From an uncultured Gammaproteobacteria bacterium (GTDB taxonomy: Bacteria > Pseudomonadota > Gammaproteobacteria > Steroidobacterales > Woeseiaceae): 57,792 nucleotides of DNA. Under the pieces are notes generated by a model. That model saw nothing but the letters and a program-made list of their open reading frames with translations. It was not told where the DNA came from and did not search any database. Shown piece after piece: positions 36,010 through 44,416 of this stretch (position 1 is the stretch's first letter; each line of letters begins with the position of its first letter). A program made the translations under genes and the position numbers. The stretch is from assembly GCA_937899415.1 (NCBI GenBank), contig CALBPI010000085.1:1-57792 (forward strand), in the 5' to 3' direction.

Positions 36010-36234
36010 TCAATCGGCCTCGAGCTCGAAGACCTGCTCGACGGGCTCCTCAAACAAACGCGCGATCCTGAGCGCGGATTCCAGCGACGGGCAGAACTTG
36101 CCCTGCTCGATGGCGATGACCGTCTGGCGCGATACACCCAGGGCATCAGCCAGGTGCTGTTGCGTCATGCCTTCGTGACCTTCGCGCAGCGCCCGCACAT
36201 GATTGCGGACGTTGCTCCTGCGGCGTGGCGGCAT
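36010..36234 (-). CDS. Small XRE-family repressor
   Basis: 74 residues, nearly all a single helix-turn-helix: NHVRALREGHEGMTQQHLADALGVSRQTVIAIEQGKFCPSLESALRIARLF, followed by a short acidic end (VEQVFELEAD). It belongs to the short YozG-like group commonly paired with a membrane protein. Its ATG overlaps the stop of the membrane-protein gene by one base (TAATG). An inverted repeat upstream of the pair is the likely operator. Confidence 0.83.
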   Translation of the reverse strand: MPPRRRSNVRNHVRALREGHEGMTQQHLADALGVSRQTVIAIEQGKFCPSLESALRIARLFEEPVEQVFELEAD

Positions 36235-36947
36235 TACTCCGTGCCCAGGCGGTAGTAGGTCAGCACGGACGCGTAGTACACGAGTTCCGACAAGACGAGC
36301 ACACCCGTCCAGGTCACCACGAAACCGGCCACCGACGGCTGGAACACGGCGTAAAAGGGCAGCGACACGAAGCCCGCAAACAACAGGTAGTAGGCGTTCC
36401 GGGCACTGAGCAAATTGACAGCCCGGTCACGTTCATCGGGTTCAGCGCCGGCCGCATCAATGGGGGCATGTGTCAAAGCCGCGATGATGTGGCCAATGAC
36501 GACGAAGACGACCAGCTCGACGATGGCGCGCCCGAAACTTGCCAGCACGACCGCGTCCTCGCTACCCCATGCGCGTCGGGCGAAAACCGCGCAGACGACC
36601 AGCAGTGACAGGATGATGATGACGGCACTTTTCTCGTTGAAGTGCCATCGGGAGACGACCACATCAGGCCGCCGCCGACGTGATCGACCCAGGGCCGCCG
36701 CGCCGGCCAGCGCCGCCGCCACGACAAGCTGGATACCGCCCGTGAAGATCGACGTTTCATTGGCCATCCAGCCCACGAGAAACCAGACCACGGGCGCGAG
36801 CCCCACCAGCACGCAAGCGCTGGCAAAAAGCCCGCGTTCGGCATCGGGCGCATCAACAGGCGCGCGGTAAACCTTTACGGCAACGAGAAGGCTCGCGACA
36901 AAGAACGCGAGGATGAACGGGCCCAGCGGCAGGAAGCTCTCTGTCAT
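36234..36947 (-). CDS. Integral membrane protein, partner of the XRE repressor
   Basis: 237 residues from ATG 36947, which has TTGGAG six bases before it. It has about six membrane helices (first: LGPFILAFFVASLLVAVKVY) separated by a basic loop (RSRRRRP) and a loop NEKSAVIII. No family is recognised. Its position as the first gene of a two-gene operon with a small XRE repressor suggests that its level is tightly controlled. Function is unknown. Confidence 0.65.
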   Translation of the reverse strand: MTESFLPLGPFILAFFVASLLVAVKVYRAPVDAPDAERGLFASACVLVGLAPVVWFLVGWMANETSIFTGGIQLVVAAALAGAAALGRSRRRRPDVVVSRWHFNEKSAVIIILSLLVVCAVFARRAWGSEDAVVLASFGRAIVELVVFVVIGHIIAALTHAPIDAAGAEPDERDRAVNLLSARNAYYLLFAGFVSLPFYAVFQPSVAGFVVTWTGVLVLSELVYYASVLTYYRLGTE

Positions 36948-36958
36948 GGCGTTCTCCA

Positions 36959-36980
36959 AATGTAAAATAAACCTTACATT
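36959..36980. promoter_or_regulatory. Inverted repeat, likely XRE operator
   Basis: AATGTAA (36959-36965) and TTACATT (36974-36980) are perfect 7-bp arms with an 8-base AT-rich centre (AATAAACC). The site begins 12 bp before the ATG of the membrane-protein gene, so it probably overlaps the promoter or the mRNA start. A single dimer of the encoded XRE protein could bind here. Confidence 0.65.
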
Positions 36981-37027
36981 CGAAGATACGGCTCACCTGG
37001 CAGTCATGTCAAGTTTATCTGACATCC

Positions 37028-37756
37028 TCAGTTCGTGTGGCGCCGGTGCGGCGCCGAGAAAAAGCCGAACAAACCGAAACCCATCACGGCCAGTGAGGCC
37101 CACATCGCGGGGCGCCAGACATTGCGCCCTCGTGCCACGATCTCGAACTCGTCGACGTAGATCGTCTCGCAGGCGCCATCGCCCGTGTCGGTGCGCGTCG
37201 TGCTCGTCCCACGCTTGCTGCCGTTGGGGCTGATGTAGGCAGCCAACGTGCCGCGCACACGAATCTGGTCGCCGATGCGCACGTCGTCGACCCGGTCCCG
37301 AATCTGCGCGTCGTCGGCGATGATGTGATTGTTCGACACCTCGGTCTGGTCGAACGCGTTCCAGGCGGCCCGGTCGCGGGTCGAGAAGTTGCAGGTGAAG
37401 ATTCCGTTCCAGAATTTGATGCTAGAGAGCAACGGGCTGCGCGCCGTGTCACCCCAGACCACGCACAGGTCGGCCACATTGAGATGGTCCTCGCTCAGAC
37501 GGTGCATGCGTGACTCGCCGTCGTGCTGGCGAAACGAGACGACGAGCCCTGTCAGCTCGTAGTCGTACTCAGGCTCGACCTGGTAGTCGATGCCGTCCCA
37601 GTTGGCCTGGAAGGGATAACGCTCCGTGGCGCGTTGCAGCGGCTCACGGTCGATCCCCGCATCGAACGTAATCGACCCGGGCAGATCGTTGCGGTTCGAA
37701 AACGCCACCGCAAACGCTGCGGCGCTGACAATCAGGACAGGGCGGCTCCAGTGCAT
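37028..37756 (-). CDS. Conserved-looking hypothetical membrane protein
   Basis: 242 residues. A signal-anchor segment lies at about 5-19 and a second membrane helix at about 213-231. Between them is a periplasmic-type domain with YDYELTGLVVSFRQHDGES, LCVVWGD, FWNGIFTCNF and a late DVRIGDQIRVRGTLAAYI, which looks like an OB-type beta fold. TGDGACETIYVDEFEIV closes the domain. No function is known to me. TAGCAT ends six bases before the ATG, with no ribosome binding site. Confidence 0.6.
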   Translation of the reverse strand: MHWSRPVLIVSAAAFAVAFSNRNDLPGSITFDAGIDREPLQRATERYPFQANWDGIDYQVEPEYDYELTGLVVSFRQHDGESRMHRLSEDHLNVADLCVVWGDTARSPLLSSIKFWNGIFTCNFSTRDRAAWNAFDQTEVSNNHIIADDAQIRDRVDDVRIGDQIRVRGTLAAYISPNGSKRGTSTTRTDTGDGACETIYVDEFEIVARGRNVWRPAMWASLAVMGFGLFGFFSAPHRRHTN

Positions 37757-37848
37757 GGCTTCATGCTAACCCGCGCCTAAGGGCCGAACACGTGACGTCG
37801 ACCCCGTTTTTGGGGAATGATCGGCGCTGGCCGCAGGAGCACAATCGC

Positions 37849-39069
37849 ATGCAAGACAACGCCTTCAAGCCCGCCCCTGACGGTCTGGCACAGGCCGTGT
37901 CGCTGTTGCTCGAGGGCGCCAGCCTGCCCGTCGCGTCCCTACCCGATCATCTGCCCGAGACCGGCATCGGCGAAACGGACACGTTGCGGATGCTTGCGCC
38001 CAACATTGTGGGCGCTGCCGCCGCCCTGGGTGAGGAGACTGCGTTCGCGCACATGGACCCGCCCACGCCCTGGGTGACCTGGGCCACGACACTCTGGAAC
38101 GCTGCACTCAACCAGAACCTCTTGCACCCGGCCACGAGTCCCGCAGCCAAAGACATCGAGCGGCGCGTCATCGACTGGCTCAAACCGCACTTCAGTATGG
38201 ACGGTGGTCACATGACGCCGGGTGCCACCATCGCAAACCTGACCGCGCTCTGGGCTGCGCGCGACGTGGCGGGCGCGCGCCGCGTAATGGCCAGCGAGCA
38301 CGCGCACGTGTCCGTTAAGAAATCCGCGCACCTGCTCGGGCTGCGCTACGAGGGCATCGCGGTCGACGGGCGCGGCCGACTCGACCGGCACGCCCTGCCC
38401 TCGGAGCTCCGCGACACCTGCCTCGTGCTGACGGCCGGCACGACGTCGACGGGCGCCATCGATGCGGTGACGCCCACCACAGGCGCAGCCTGGACTCATG
38501 TCGACGCGGCCTGGGGTGGCGGACTCGCACTGAGCGACGCCTACACCTCGCGGCTTGAGGGCCTCGCGCAGGCCGACTCCGTCGCCATCTCGGCACACAA
38601 GTGGTTGTTCCAGCCAAAAGAATCGGCGCTCGTCCTGTTCCGAGATACGGCACGCGCCGAAACCGCCCTCGCGTTCGAAGGTGGTTATCTCGCTACGCCC
38701 AACATCGGCGTGCTGGGTTCACACGGCGCGACCGCGGTGCCCTTGCTCGCAACGCTCATGGCCTGGGGTCGCCAGGGCATGGCCGAACGCATCGACCGCT
38801 GCATGCGCACGGCCGAACGCGTGCATACCTTCCTGGCGCGACAGACCGAGGCCGTGATTTACGCCGAGCCCGAATCGGGCGTGATCGCCTGGCGCCTGGG
38901 TGACGATGCGCGCACGCGTCGCGTGTTCGACGCGCTGCCCGACGGCATGGCTTCGACGACGACGCTCGACGGCCTGCACTGGATCCGCCATGTCGCGGCC
39001 AACCCCAACACGGACGCAGAGCGCGTCACAAACGCGATTGCCGAAGCGATTCGTTCGACGACTCAGTAG
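37849..39069 (+). CDS. PLP-dependent group II decarboxylase-like enzyme
   Basis: 406 residues from ATG 37849, which has CAGGAG upstream. The aminotransferase-like fold has the stacking histidine region ASEHAHVSVKKSAHLLG, the pyridine-ring aspartate in HVDAAWGGG, and the PLP lysine K251 in SAHKWLFQP. Group II decarboxylases act on aromatic amino acids, glutamate, aspartate or cysteine sulfinate; the length is on the short side and the substrate is open. Its last 7 bp overlap the convergent cydB gene. Confidence 0.8.
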   Translation: MQDNAFKPAPDGLAQAVSLLLEGASLPVASLPDHLPETGIGETDTLRMLAPNIVGAAAALGEETAFAHMDPPTPWVTWATTLWNAALNQNLLHPATSPAAKDIERRVIDWLKPHFSMDGGHMTPGATIANLTALWAARDVAGARRVMASEHAHVSVKKSAHLLGLRYEGIAVDGRGRLDRHALPSELRDTCLVLTAGTTSTGAIDAVTPTTGAAWTHVDAAWGGGLALSDAYTSRLEGLAQADSVAISAHKWLFQPKESALVLFRDTARAETALAFEGGYLATPNIGVLGSHGATAVPLLATLMAWGRQGMAERIDRCMRTAERVHTFLARQTEAVIYAEPESGVIAWRLGDDARTRRVFDALPDGMASTTTLDGLHWIRHVAANPNTDAERVTNAIAEAIRSTTQ

Positions 39070-40094
39070 TACTCGAGCTTGGCTGCCTTGCCGCCGAAGA
39101 CGCGGTAGGCGAATACCGAGTAGCCGATGATCACGGGCAGCACGACGATGGCACCCACAAAGATGATCAGCAGCGACTCGGGCGCGCTGGCCGCGTCCCA
39201 GATCGTGATCTCGTCGAGCACGAGCCAGGGAAACAACGCGTAGGCCAGCCCCTGGAATGCCAGCAAGTAGAGACCTGCCGCGCAGGCAAAGGGCACCCAG
39301 TCACCGTAGTCGTTGCCGTCGGTAAGTCGCACGGGCAGACGCCCCAGTGAACGCCAGCAGATAAACAGCACGGCCAGCGTCACCACGGGGATCGGCCAGA
39401 CCATGAGCAGGTTCTCAAGCTGGAACCACTTGTCGAAAATGCGGTCGTTGAGTGCGGGCGTCATGAATGACACGGCACCGATACCCAGTGCGGTGAGCAC
39501 GAGCGCCACGCGCGCCTGGGCGACGGCCTTGAGCTGCAGCGCGCCCTCGGTCTTGATGATGAGCCAGGTCGCACCGAGCAGCGCATAACCCGCGGCCAGG
39601 CAGAGGCCAATGAACAGCGAGAACAGTGTGGTGGCCAGGGTGACCTCAAAGCCCGTGACGACACGGCCCAGCATGTAGCCCTGCGAGGTCGCCGCCAGCA
39701 AAGAGCCCGCGAAGAACGCGAGGTTCCAGCTCTCCTTGTGCTGCGCATGGGCCTTGACCCGGAAGTCGAAGGCGACGCCGCGCAGGATGAGCCCCAGCAG
39801 CATCACCGAGATGGGCAAATACAGCGCCGTGAGAATCACGCCGTGCGCCACGGGGAACGCCACGAGCAAAATGCCGATACCGAGCACGAGCCAGGTTTCG
39901 TTGGCGTCCCAGAACGGACCGATGGACGCGATCATGAGGTCCTTCTCGGTATCGTCGCCGCGTGGCAAAAGGATGCCCACACCGAGATCGAAGCCGTCGA
40001 GGATTACGTAGGCGAGCATCGACAGCGCCATCACGAGCATGAATGCGAGCGGCAGCCAGCCCTCGGGCTGCGCGAGGTCAGGAATCTCAGGCAT
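39063..40094 (-). CDS. cydB: Cytochrome bd-type quinol oxidase subunit II
   Basis: 343 residues, about nine membrane helices. The start GWLPLAFMLVMALSMLAYVILDGFDLGVGILLP and the segment GPFWDANETWLVLG are hallmarks of subunit II. With CydA it reduces oxygen to water with quinol, in the inner membrane. It is shorter than E. coli CydB (379), as often in cyanide-insensitive-type oxidases. Its ATG overlaps the cydA stop by 8 bp. No small cydX-like gene follows on this strand. Confidence 0.9.
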   Translation of the reverse strand: MPEIPDLAQPEGWLPLAFMLVMALSMLAYVILDGFDLGVGILLPRGDDTEKDLMIASIGPFWDANETWLVLGIGILLVAFPVAHGVILTALYLPISVMLLGLILRGVAFDFRVKAHAQHKESWNLAFFAGSLLAATSQGYMLGRVVTGFEVTLATTLFSLFIGLCLAAGYALLGATWLIIKTEGALQLKAVAQARVALVLTALGIGAVSFMTPALNDRIFDKWFQLENLLMVWPIPVVTLAVLFICWRSLGRLPVRLTDGNDYGDWVPFACAAGLYLLAFQGLAYALFPWLVLDEITIWDAASAPESLLIIFVGAIVVLPVIIGYSVFAYRVFGGKAAKLEYY

Positions 40095-41466
40095 TGCCGG
40101 CCACCTCGCTCAGACCAGCCGGGCGTGGCCCGTAGGCCGTCGGCTCACTGTCCTTGACCTCGGGGCGACCCGCCTGGCGCGCCAGGTAGAACACGACCGA
40201 GATGTAGGCCGCGATGAGTGCGGTGTAGACCACGAGGTAGCCCGTCAGCGTCGTCGCCACGGCAGCTCCGGAGACGGGCCCCACGGCATCGGCGGTACGC
40301 AGCACGCCCGCAACGAGGAACGGCTGGCGGCCAATCTCTGTGGTGTACCAACCGGCCAGCACGGCGACCCACCCCGAGAAGGTCATGGCGACATAGGCGC
40401 GGTTGAGCAGCGCGCCTGTCATACCGCGTCGGAACAGCGACACCGCACCCGCCAGGCCCAGCACGAGCATGAGCATGCCCACACCCACCATGACGCGGAA
40501 TGACCAGAACACGGCCGCCACGGGCGGGTGCGCGCCTTCGAACTCGTTAAGACCTTTCACCTCGCCGTCGAGGTCATGGGTGAGAATCAGCGAGGCGAGC
40601 TTGGGGATCTCGATCGCGAAGCGGTTCTGCTTGGTGTCCTCATCGGGCAGCGCAAACAGCACGAGCGGCGCACCCGTCTGCGTCTCCCAGACGCCTTCCA
40701 TAGCCGCGATCTTCGCGGGCTGGTGTTCGAGCGTATTGAGTCCGTGCAAGTCTCCCGTGAACACCTGCAACGGTGCGAGCAACGCCGCCATGACCACACC
40801 CGTTCGCAGCGTCGACTTCACAGCTTCGGTCTTGTCGCCGCGCAACCAGCGGTAGGCGGACAGGCCCGTGAACAGGAAAGCCACCGTCAGGAACGACGCC
40901 AGCATCGTGTGCACAAGCCGGTAGGGGAATGAGGGATTGAAGATGATCGCCCACCAGTCCGTCGCGTAGGCCACGCCGTCACGCATCTCGAAACCGGCGG
41001 GCGTGTGCATCCAGGACACAAGCGCCAGGATCCAGAACGCGGACAGCGTCGTGCCCACAGCGACGAGCACCGTGGCGATCGTGTGCACGCGGTTACTCAC
41101 ACGATTGAAGCCGAACAGCATGATGCCGAGGAAGGTCGCCTCGAGGAAAAACGCCGTCAGCACTTCGTAGCTCAACAGCGGACCCGCGATGTTGCCGACC
41201 GTCTCCATGTAGCCCGGCCAGTTGGTGCCGAACTGGAAACTCATGGTCACGCCACTAACCACACCGAGTGCGAACGAGAGCGCGAACACCTTCACCCAGA
41301 GCCGGTAGGCGCCCATCCACTTTGTATCCCGCGTCGCGTTGAAGCGAAGTTTGAAGAACAACAGCATCCAGCCGAGACCGATGGTGATCATCGGGAACAG
41401 GATGTGGAAGCTGATGTTCGCGGCAAACTGAATACGGGACAGCAGCAGCGGGTCTGCACTAAGCAC
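40087..41466 (-). CDS. cydA: Cytochrome bd-type quinol oxidase subunit I (CIO-like)
   Basis: 459 residues from GTG 41466, with GGAG seven bases upstream. The N-terminus RIQFAANISFHILFP carries the heme ligand His21. The core has GWYTTEIGRQPF (the GRQP motif), and YRLVHTMLASFLT and GVGMLMLVLG hold the other heme ligands. It is about 60 residues shorter than E. coli CydA; the loss lies in the Q-loop, as in CioA. The start lies within the end of the upstream regulator gene (8-bp overlap), so the three genes form a coupled operon. Confidence 0.9.
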   Translation of the reverse strand: MLSADPLLLSRIQFAANISFHILFPMITIGLGWMLLFFKLRFNATRDTKWMGAYRLWVKVFALSFALGVVSGVTMSFQFGTNWPGYMETVGNIAGPLLSYEVLTAFFLEATFLGIMLFGFNRVSNRVHTIATVLVAVGTTLSAFWILALVSWMHTPAGFEMRDGVAYATDWWAIIFNPSFPYRLVHTMLASFLTVAFLFTGLSAYRWLRGDKTEAVKSTLRTGVVMAALLAPLQVFTGDLHGLNTLEHQPAKIAAMEGVWETQTGAPLVLFALPDEDTKQNRFAIEIPKLASLILTHDLDGEVKGLNEFEGAHPPVAAVFWSFRVMVGVGMLMLVLGLAGAVSLFRRGMTGALLNRAYVAMTFSGWVAVLAGWYTTEIGRQPFLVAGVLRTADAVGPVSGAAVATTLTGYLVVYTALIAAYISVVFYLARQAGRPEVKDSEPTAYGPRPAGLSEVAGNA

Positions 41467-42010
41467 GGGGGGTCTCCTTCTTGCGCCGACCGGCGCCCAA
41501 CAGTTTCTGCACACCGCCGCCGAGCTTCATGAGCTGGGTGGCCGTGCGCTGGTCCATGTCACTGACGTCGTCGAGCCAGCCCGTGACGAGCTCAATGAGC
41601 TCGAGCATCTCGGCCAGCTTCCTGGCGGCGTGGGCGTCATCGCCCTGTTCGGGCGGGGCCACGAGGGCGCCGCGCAACATGGACGCGGTGGGCTCGATCT
41701 CTCGCCGGCGGCGCTCGGCCACGAGCGTGCGAAAGATCTCCCAAACATCATCGGGTGCCGTGAAATAGTCGCGACGGTCATCGGGCAGGTGCTGGACGCG
41801 CACCAGCTGCCACGCGGAGAGCTCTTTCATCGCCATGCTCGTGTTCGAGCGCGAAATACCGAGCGCCTCGGTGATCTGTTCGGCGTTAAGCGGGCGCGGG
41901 CTTATGTAAAGCAACGCGTAGATCTGGCCGATGGTGCGATTGATGCCCCAGCGGCTTCCCATCTCGCCGAAGTGCAGGATGAACGCCTGTTGGTAGGCGG
42001 TCGTTTTCAT
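41459..42010 (-). CDS. GbsR/MarR-family regulator of the cydAB operon
   Basis: 183 residues. The winged helix reads GINRTIGQIYALLYISPRPLNAEQITEALGISRSNTSMAMKELSAWQLV, as in GbsR proteins. A helical C-terminal part (about 100-183) is probably for dimerisation. It is the first gene of the operon with cydA and cydB. An 18-bp palindrome between its -10 and its ATG makes autoregulation likely. The signal (redox, osmolyte or quinone) cannot be told. Confidence 0.82.
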   Translation of the reverse strand: MKTTAYQQAFILHFGEMGSRWGINRTIGQIYALLYISPRPLNAEQITEALGISRSNTSMAMKELSAWQLVRVQHLPDDRRDYFTAPDDVWEIFRTLVAERRRREIEPTASMLRGALVAPPEQGDDAHAARKLAEMLELIELVTGWLDDVSDMDQRTATQLMKLGGGVQKLLGAGRRKKETPRA

Positions 42011-42022
42011 GTCTTTCAGTCT

Positions 42023-42045
42023 TTTCAGTAATTATTGAAATTATA
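42023..42045 (-). promoter_or_regulatory. Palindromic operator next to a TATAAT -10
   Basis: TTTCAGTAATTATTGAAA (42023-42040) is an 18-bp palindrome with 8 of 9 paired positions. It joins a minus-strand TATAAT (42040-42045). A further TTTCAGT half-site lies at 42014-42020. The site would cover the transcription start of the GbsR-like gene, so binding should repress it. Confidence 0.65.
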
Positions 42046-42216
42046 CATTCTGGGACCGCAGAAAGCGTGTTTTTCTCCACGATTTGTGACGCCGTCAGGC
42101 CGGTTTGCCCGATGCGGTCATTCGGCGAAACCAGATGAAACACGCCCCCACCTCGGGCTTGCCTTGCAGTACCATCGCTGTCCGGCTTTGGCATCTGCAA
42201 TCGGGGGAGCAGACGC

Positions 42217-43752
42217 ATGCACAAACCATCAGTCGACTACAACATGGCGGCACTCATCCTGCGTCGCGGCTCACTGAGCGGTAACCGCACGGCGATGACG
42301 TTCGAAGAAAAAGACCTGAGCTACGCCGAGCTCGAGGCCAACGTTCGGCAGTTGGCCGGTGGGCTGCGTGAGCTCGGTGTCTGCGCCGGTGACCGCGTCG
42401 GCTACCTGGGCGTCAACCACCCCCGCTTTATTGAGACTATGCTTTCGGCCTGGACGCTGGGCGCCGTCTTCGTGCCGCTCAACTTCCGGCTCACGGCACC
42501 CGAACTCGAATTCATTATTAATGACGCGGGCGTTCACACGCTCGTCGTCGATGACGCGCTGCGGCCTGTCGTCGGGCCCGCGCGCGACGCACTCGTGTGC
42601 CGCAACTTCGTGGCGTCGGAGTCCGACGAATCGGGCTGGCATCACATCGACACGTTGATCGCCAACGGCGCACCCGTCGCTGAACATACGATCGCCGGGC
42701 AGCACGACACCGCTGTCATCATGTACACGTCGGGTACGACGGGTCGCCCCAAAGGCGCGATGCTCACGCACGGCAACATGACCTGGAACAACATCGGCGC
42801 CAGCCACAACATCAGTGTGAGCTACGACGACATCACGCTTGTCGCGGCACCGCTGTTCCACATCGGCGGGCTCAACGTCACGATGATTGCGGCGCTGCAG
42901 TACGGCGCGCAGGTGATTCTGCACCGCGGCTTCGATCCCGCCAAAGCCATCGAAGACCTCGCGCGTTACCGCTGCACCTCGATGTTCGGCGCACCCGCCA
43001 TGTTCCTGTTCATGGCGCAGCAGCCAGGCTTCGCCGATGCCGATATCTCGGCGCTGAGTAATCTCGTGGTTGGTGCAGCTCCCGTGCCGAAGTCACTGCT
43101 CGACATCTACGGCAAACGCGGCGTGGCGCTCAACCAGGGCTACGGCCTGACGGAAACCGCACCCTTCGTGAGCTTCCTCACGAGCGAGCACCTCGAAGCG
43201 AAGATGGGCAGCGCGGGCAAGGCCAACGTGCTCGGCGAAGTCCGCATTGCGGACGGCCACGGACACACGCTTGGGCCCGGTGAGGTAGGCGAGATCCTCT
43301 ACCGCGGCCCCAACGTTATGAAGGGCTACTGGAACCGCCCGGAAGCGACAGCCGAGGCCATCGACAGCGAAGGCTGGTTCCACACAGGCGATGCGGGGTA
43401 CATCGACGACGACGGGTTCCTGTTCATCAGCGACCGCGTGAAAGACATGGTCATCTCGGGTGGCGAAAACGTTTATCCGGCTGAAGTCGAAGGCGTCCTG
43501 TTCGAGCACGACGCCATCCGCGAGGTCGCCGTCATCGGCTTGCCCGACGAGAAATGGGGTGAAGCCGTCACGGCCGTCGCGGCGCTCAACGACGATGCAG
43601 ACTTGTCACTCGTGGCCCTTCGCGACTTCTGTGACGGGAAACTTGCTCGTTACAAGTTGCCGTTACGCTTACACATTGTGGAAGCCTTGCCCCGGAACCC
43701 GGCTGGCAAGGTTTTGAAATTCGAATTACGCGAACAATTCGCGGAGGTTTAA
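42217..43752 (+). CDS. Acyl-CoA synthetase (AMP-forming)
   Basis: 511 residues. ATG 42217 has GGGGGAG upstream. Adenylate-forming motifs: YTSGTTGRPKGAMLTHGN (P-loop), GYGLTETAP, and the hinge region TGDAGYIDDDGFLFISDRVKDMVISGGENVYP. The catalytic lysine lies in NPAGKVLKFELRE. It resembles medium- or long-chain fatty acyl-CoA ligases and could activate the acid used by the carboxylase operon downstream. The RNA-binding-protein gene and its terminator lie between them, so they are not one transcript. Confidence 0.87.
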   Translation: MHKPSVDYNMAALILRRGSLSGNRTAMTFEEKDLSYAELEANVRQLAGGLRELGVCAGDRVGYLGVNHPRFIETMLSAWTLGAVFVPLNFRLTAPELEFIINDAGVHTLVVDDALRPVVGPARDALVCRNFVASESDESGWHHIDTLIANGAPVAEHTIAGQHDTAVIMYTSGTTGRPKGAMLTHGNMTWNNIGASHNISVSYDDITLVAAPLFHIGGLNVTMIAALQYGAQVILHRGFDPAKAIEDLARYRCTSMFGAPAMFLFMAQQPGFADADISALSNLVVGAAPVPKSLLDIYGKRGVALNQGYGLTETAPFVSFLTSEHLEAKMGSAGKANVLGEVRIADGHGHTLGPGEVGEILYRGPNVMKGYWNRPEATAEAIDSEGWFHTGDAGYIDDDGFLFISDRVKDMVISGGENVYPAEVEGVLFEHDAIREVAVIGLPDEKWGEAVTAVAALNDDADLSLVALRDFCDGKLARYKLPLRLHIVEALPRNPAGKVLKFELREQFAEV

Positions 43753-43817
43753 TCGATTGCGGCGACGCACCAAACTGGCGCGACCGTGACGATTTTGTGA
43801 AGAATATGGTGACGACG

Positions 43818-43847
43818 TGTACACCTCTCCGTGTAGGGGTCTATACT
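43818..43847 (+). promoter_or_regulatory. Promoter of the RNA-binding-protein gene
   Basis: TGTACA (43818-43823, 4 of 6 to TTGACA) and TATACT (43842-43847, 5 of 6 to TATAAT) are 18 bp apart. Transcription from about 43854 would give a leader of roughly 170 bases before the GTG at 44027. Confidence 0.5.
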
Positions 43848-44026
43848 GACACCACGCGTTGTTTACAGCGCTCGCCTTGATGTTTCCGCCGCGCGGTGAA
43901 ATCCGCGCTCCGAACCCCCGGTGAATGCTGTACGCGACACGAGAACTGGAAGTCGCTTCGATCGAGTCAACGGCATGTCGCCCGAACCCTCTAGAGCGAT
44001 CAAAAATCCCCTCAGGAGGTTTCACC

Positions 44027-44302
44027 GTGGGTAAAAAACTGTACGTCGGCAATCTGCCGTATTCCGTAGACCAAGCTCAGCTTGAGCAAGCGTTTGCACC
44101 GTTCGGCACTGTCGAGTCGGCCATCGTCATCAACGACCGCGACACCGGCCGCAGCAAAGGCTTCGGTTTCGTTGAGTTCGCGAACGACGACGAAGCGCAG
44201 AAAGCGATTGACGAAATGAATGGCCAGAGTCTTGGCCAGCGTCAGATCACCGTTAACGAAGCCCGTCCGCGCGCGCCGCGTCCGGACCGTCGTTTCGGCT
44301 GA
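44027..44302 (+). CDS. RRM-type RNA-binding protein
   Basis: 91 residues from GTG 44027, chosen because a perfect AGGAGG lies six bases upstream. A single RRM has RNP2 as LYVGNL and RNP1 as KGFGFVEF; the tail ARPRAPRPDRRFG is basic. Such proteins are typical of proteobacteria and cyanobacteria and bind single-stranded RNA. The roughly 170-base leader and a strong terminator just downstream suggest an independent, highly expressed unit, perhaps controlled after transcription. Confidence 0.9.
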   Translation: MGKKLYVGNLPYSVDQAQLEQAFAPFGTVESAIVINDRDTGRSKGFGFVEFANDDEAQKAIDEMNGQSLGQRQITVNEARPRAPRPDRRFG

Positions 44303-44328
44303 TTCACAGCGCAGTCTGAGATCAGAAG

Positions 44329-44361
44329 CGGGGCCCGGATAATCCGGGCCCCGTTTTTTTT
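44329..44361 (+). terminator. Strong rho-independent terminator
   Basis: CGGGGCCCGGA (44329-44339) pairs perfectly with TCCGGGCCCCG (44343-44353), with a TAA loop and eight Ts directly after. It ends the RNA-binding-protein transcript. Confidence 0.95.
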
Positions 44362-44387
44362 GGCTCGGGTTGTCCGGGCGGTATGAT
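44360..44387 (+). promoter_or_regulatory. Promoter of the AtuA operon
   Basis: TTGGCT (44360-44365, 4 of 6) and TATGAT (44382-44387, 5 of 6) are 16 bp apart. The first element begins in the T-tract of the preceding terminator. The start would be near 44394, shortly before the GGGGGG site of the first gene. Confidence 0.5.
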
Positions 44388-44416
44388 CGCGTGACGATTC
44401 GTGCGCAGGGGGGCGC

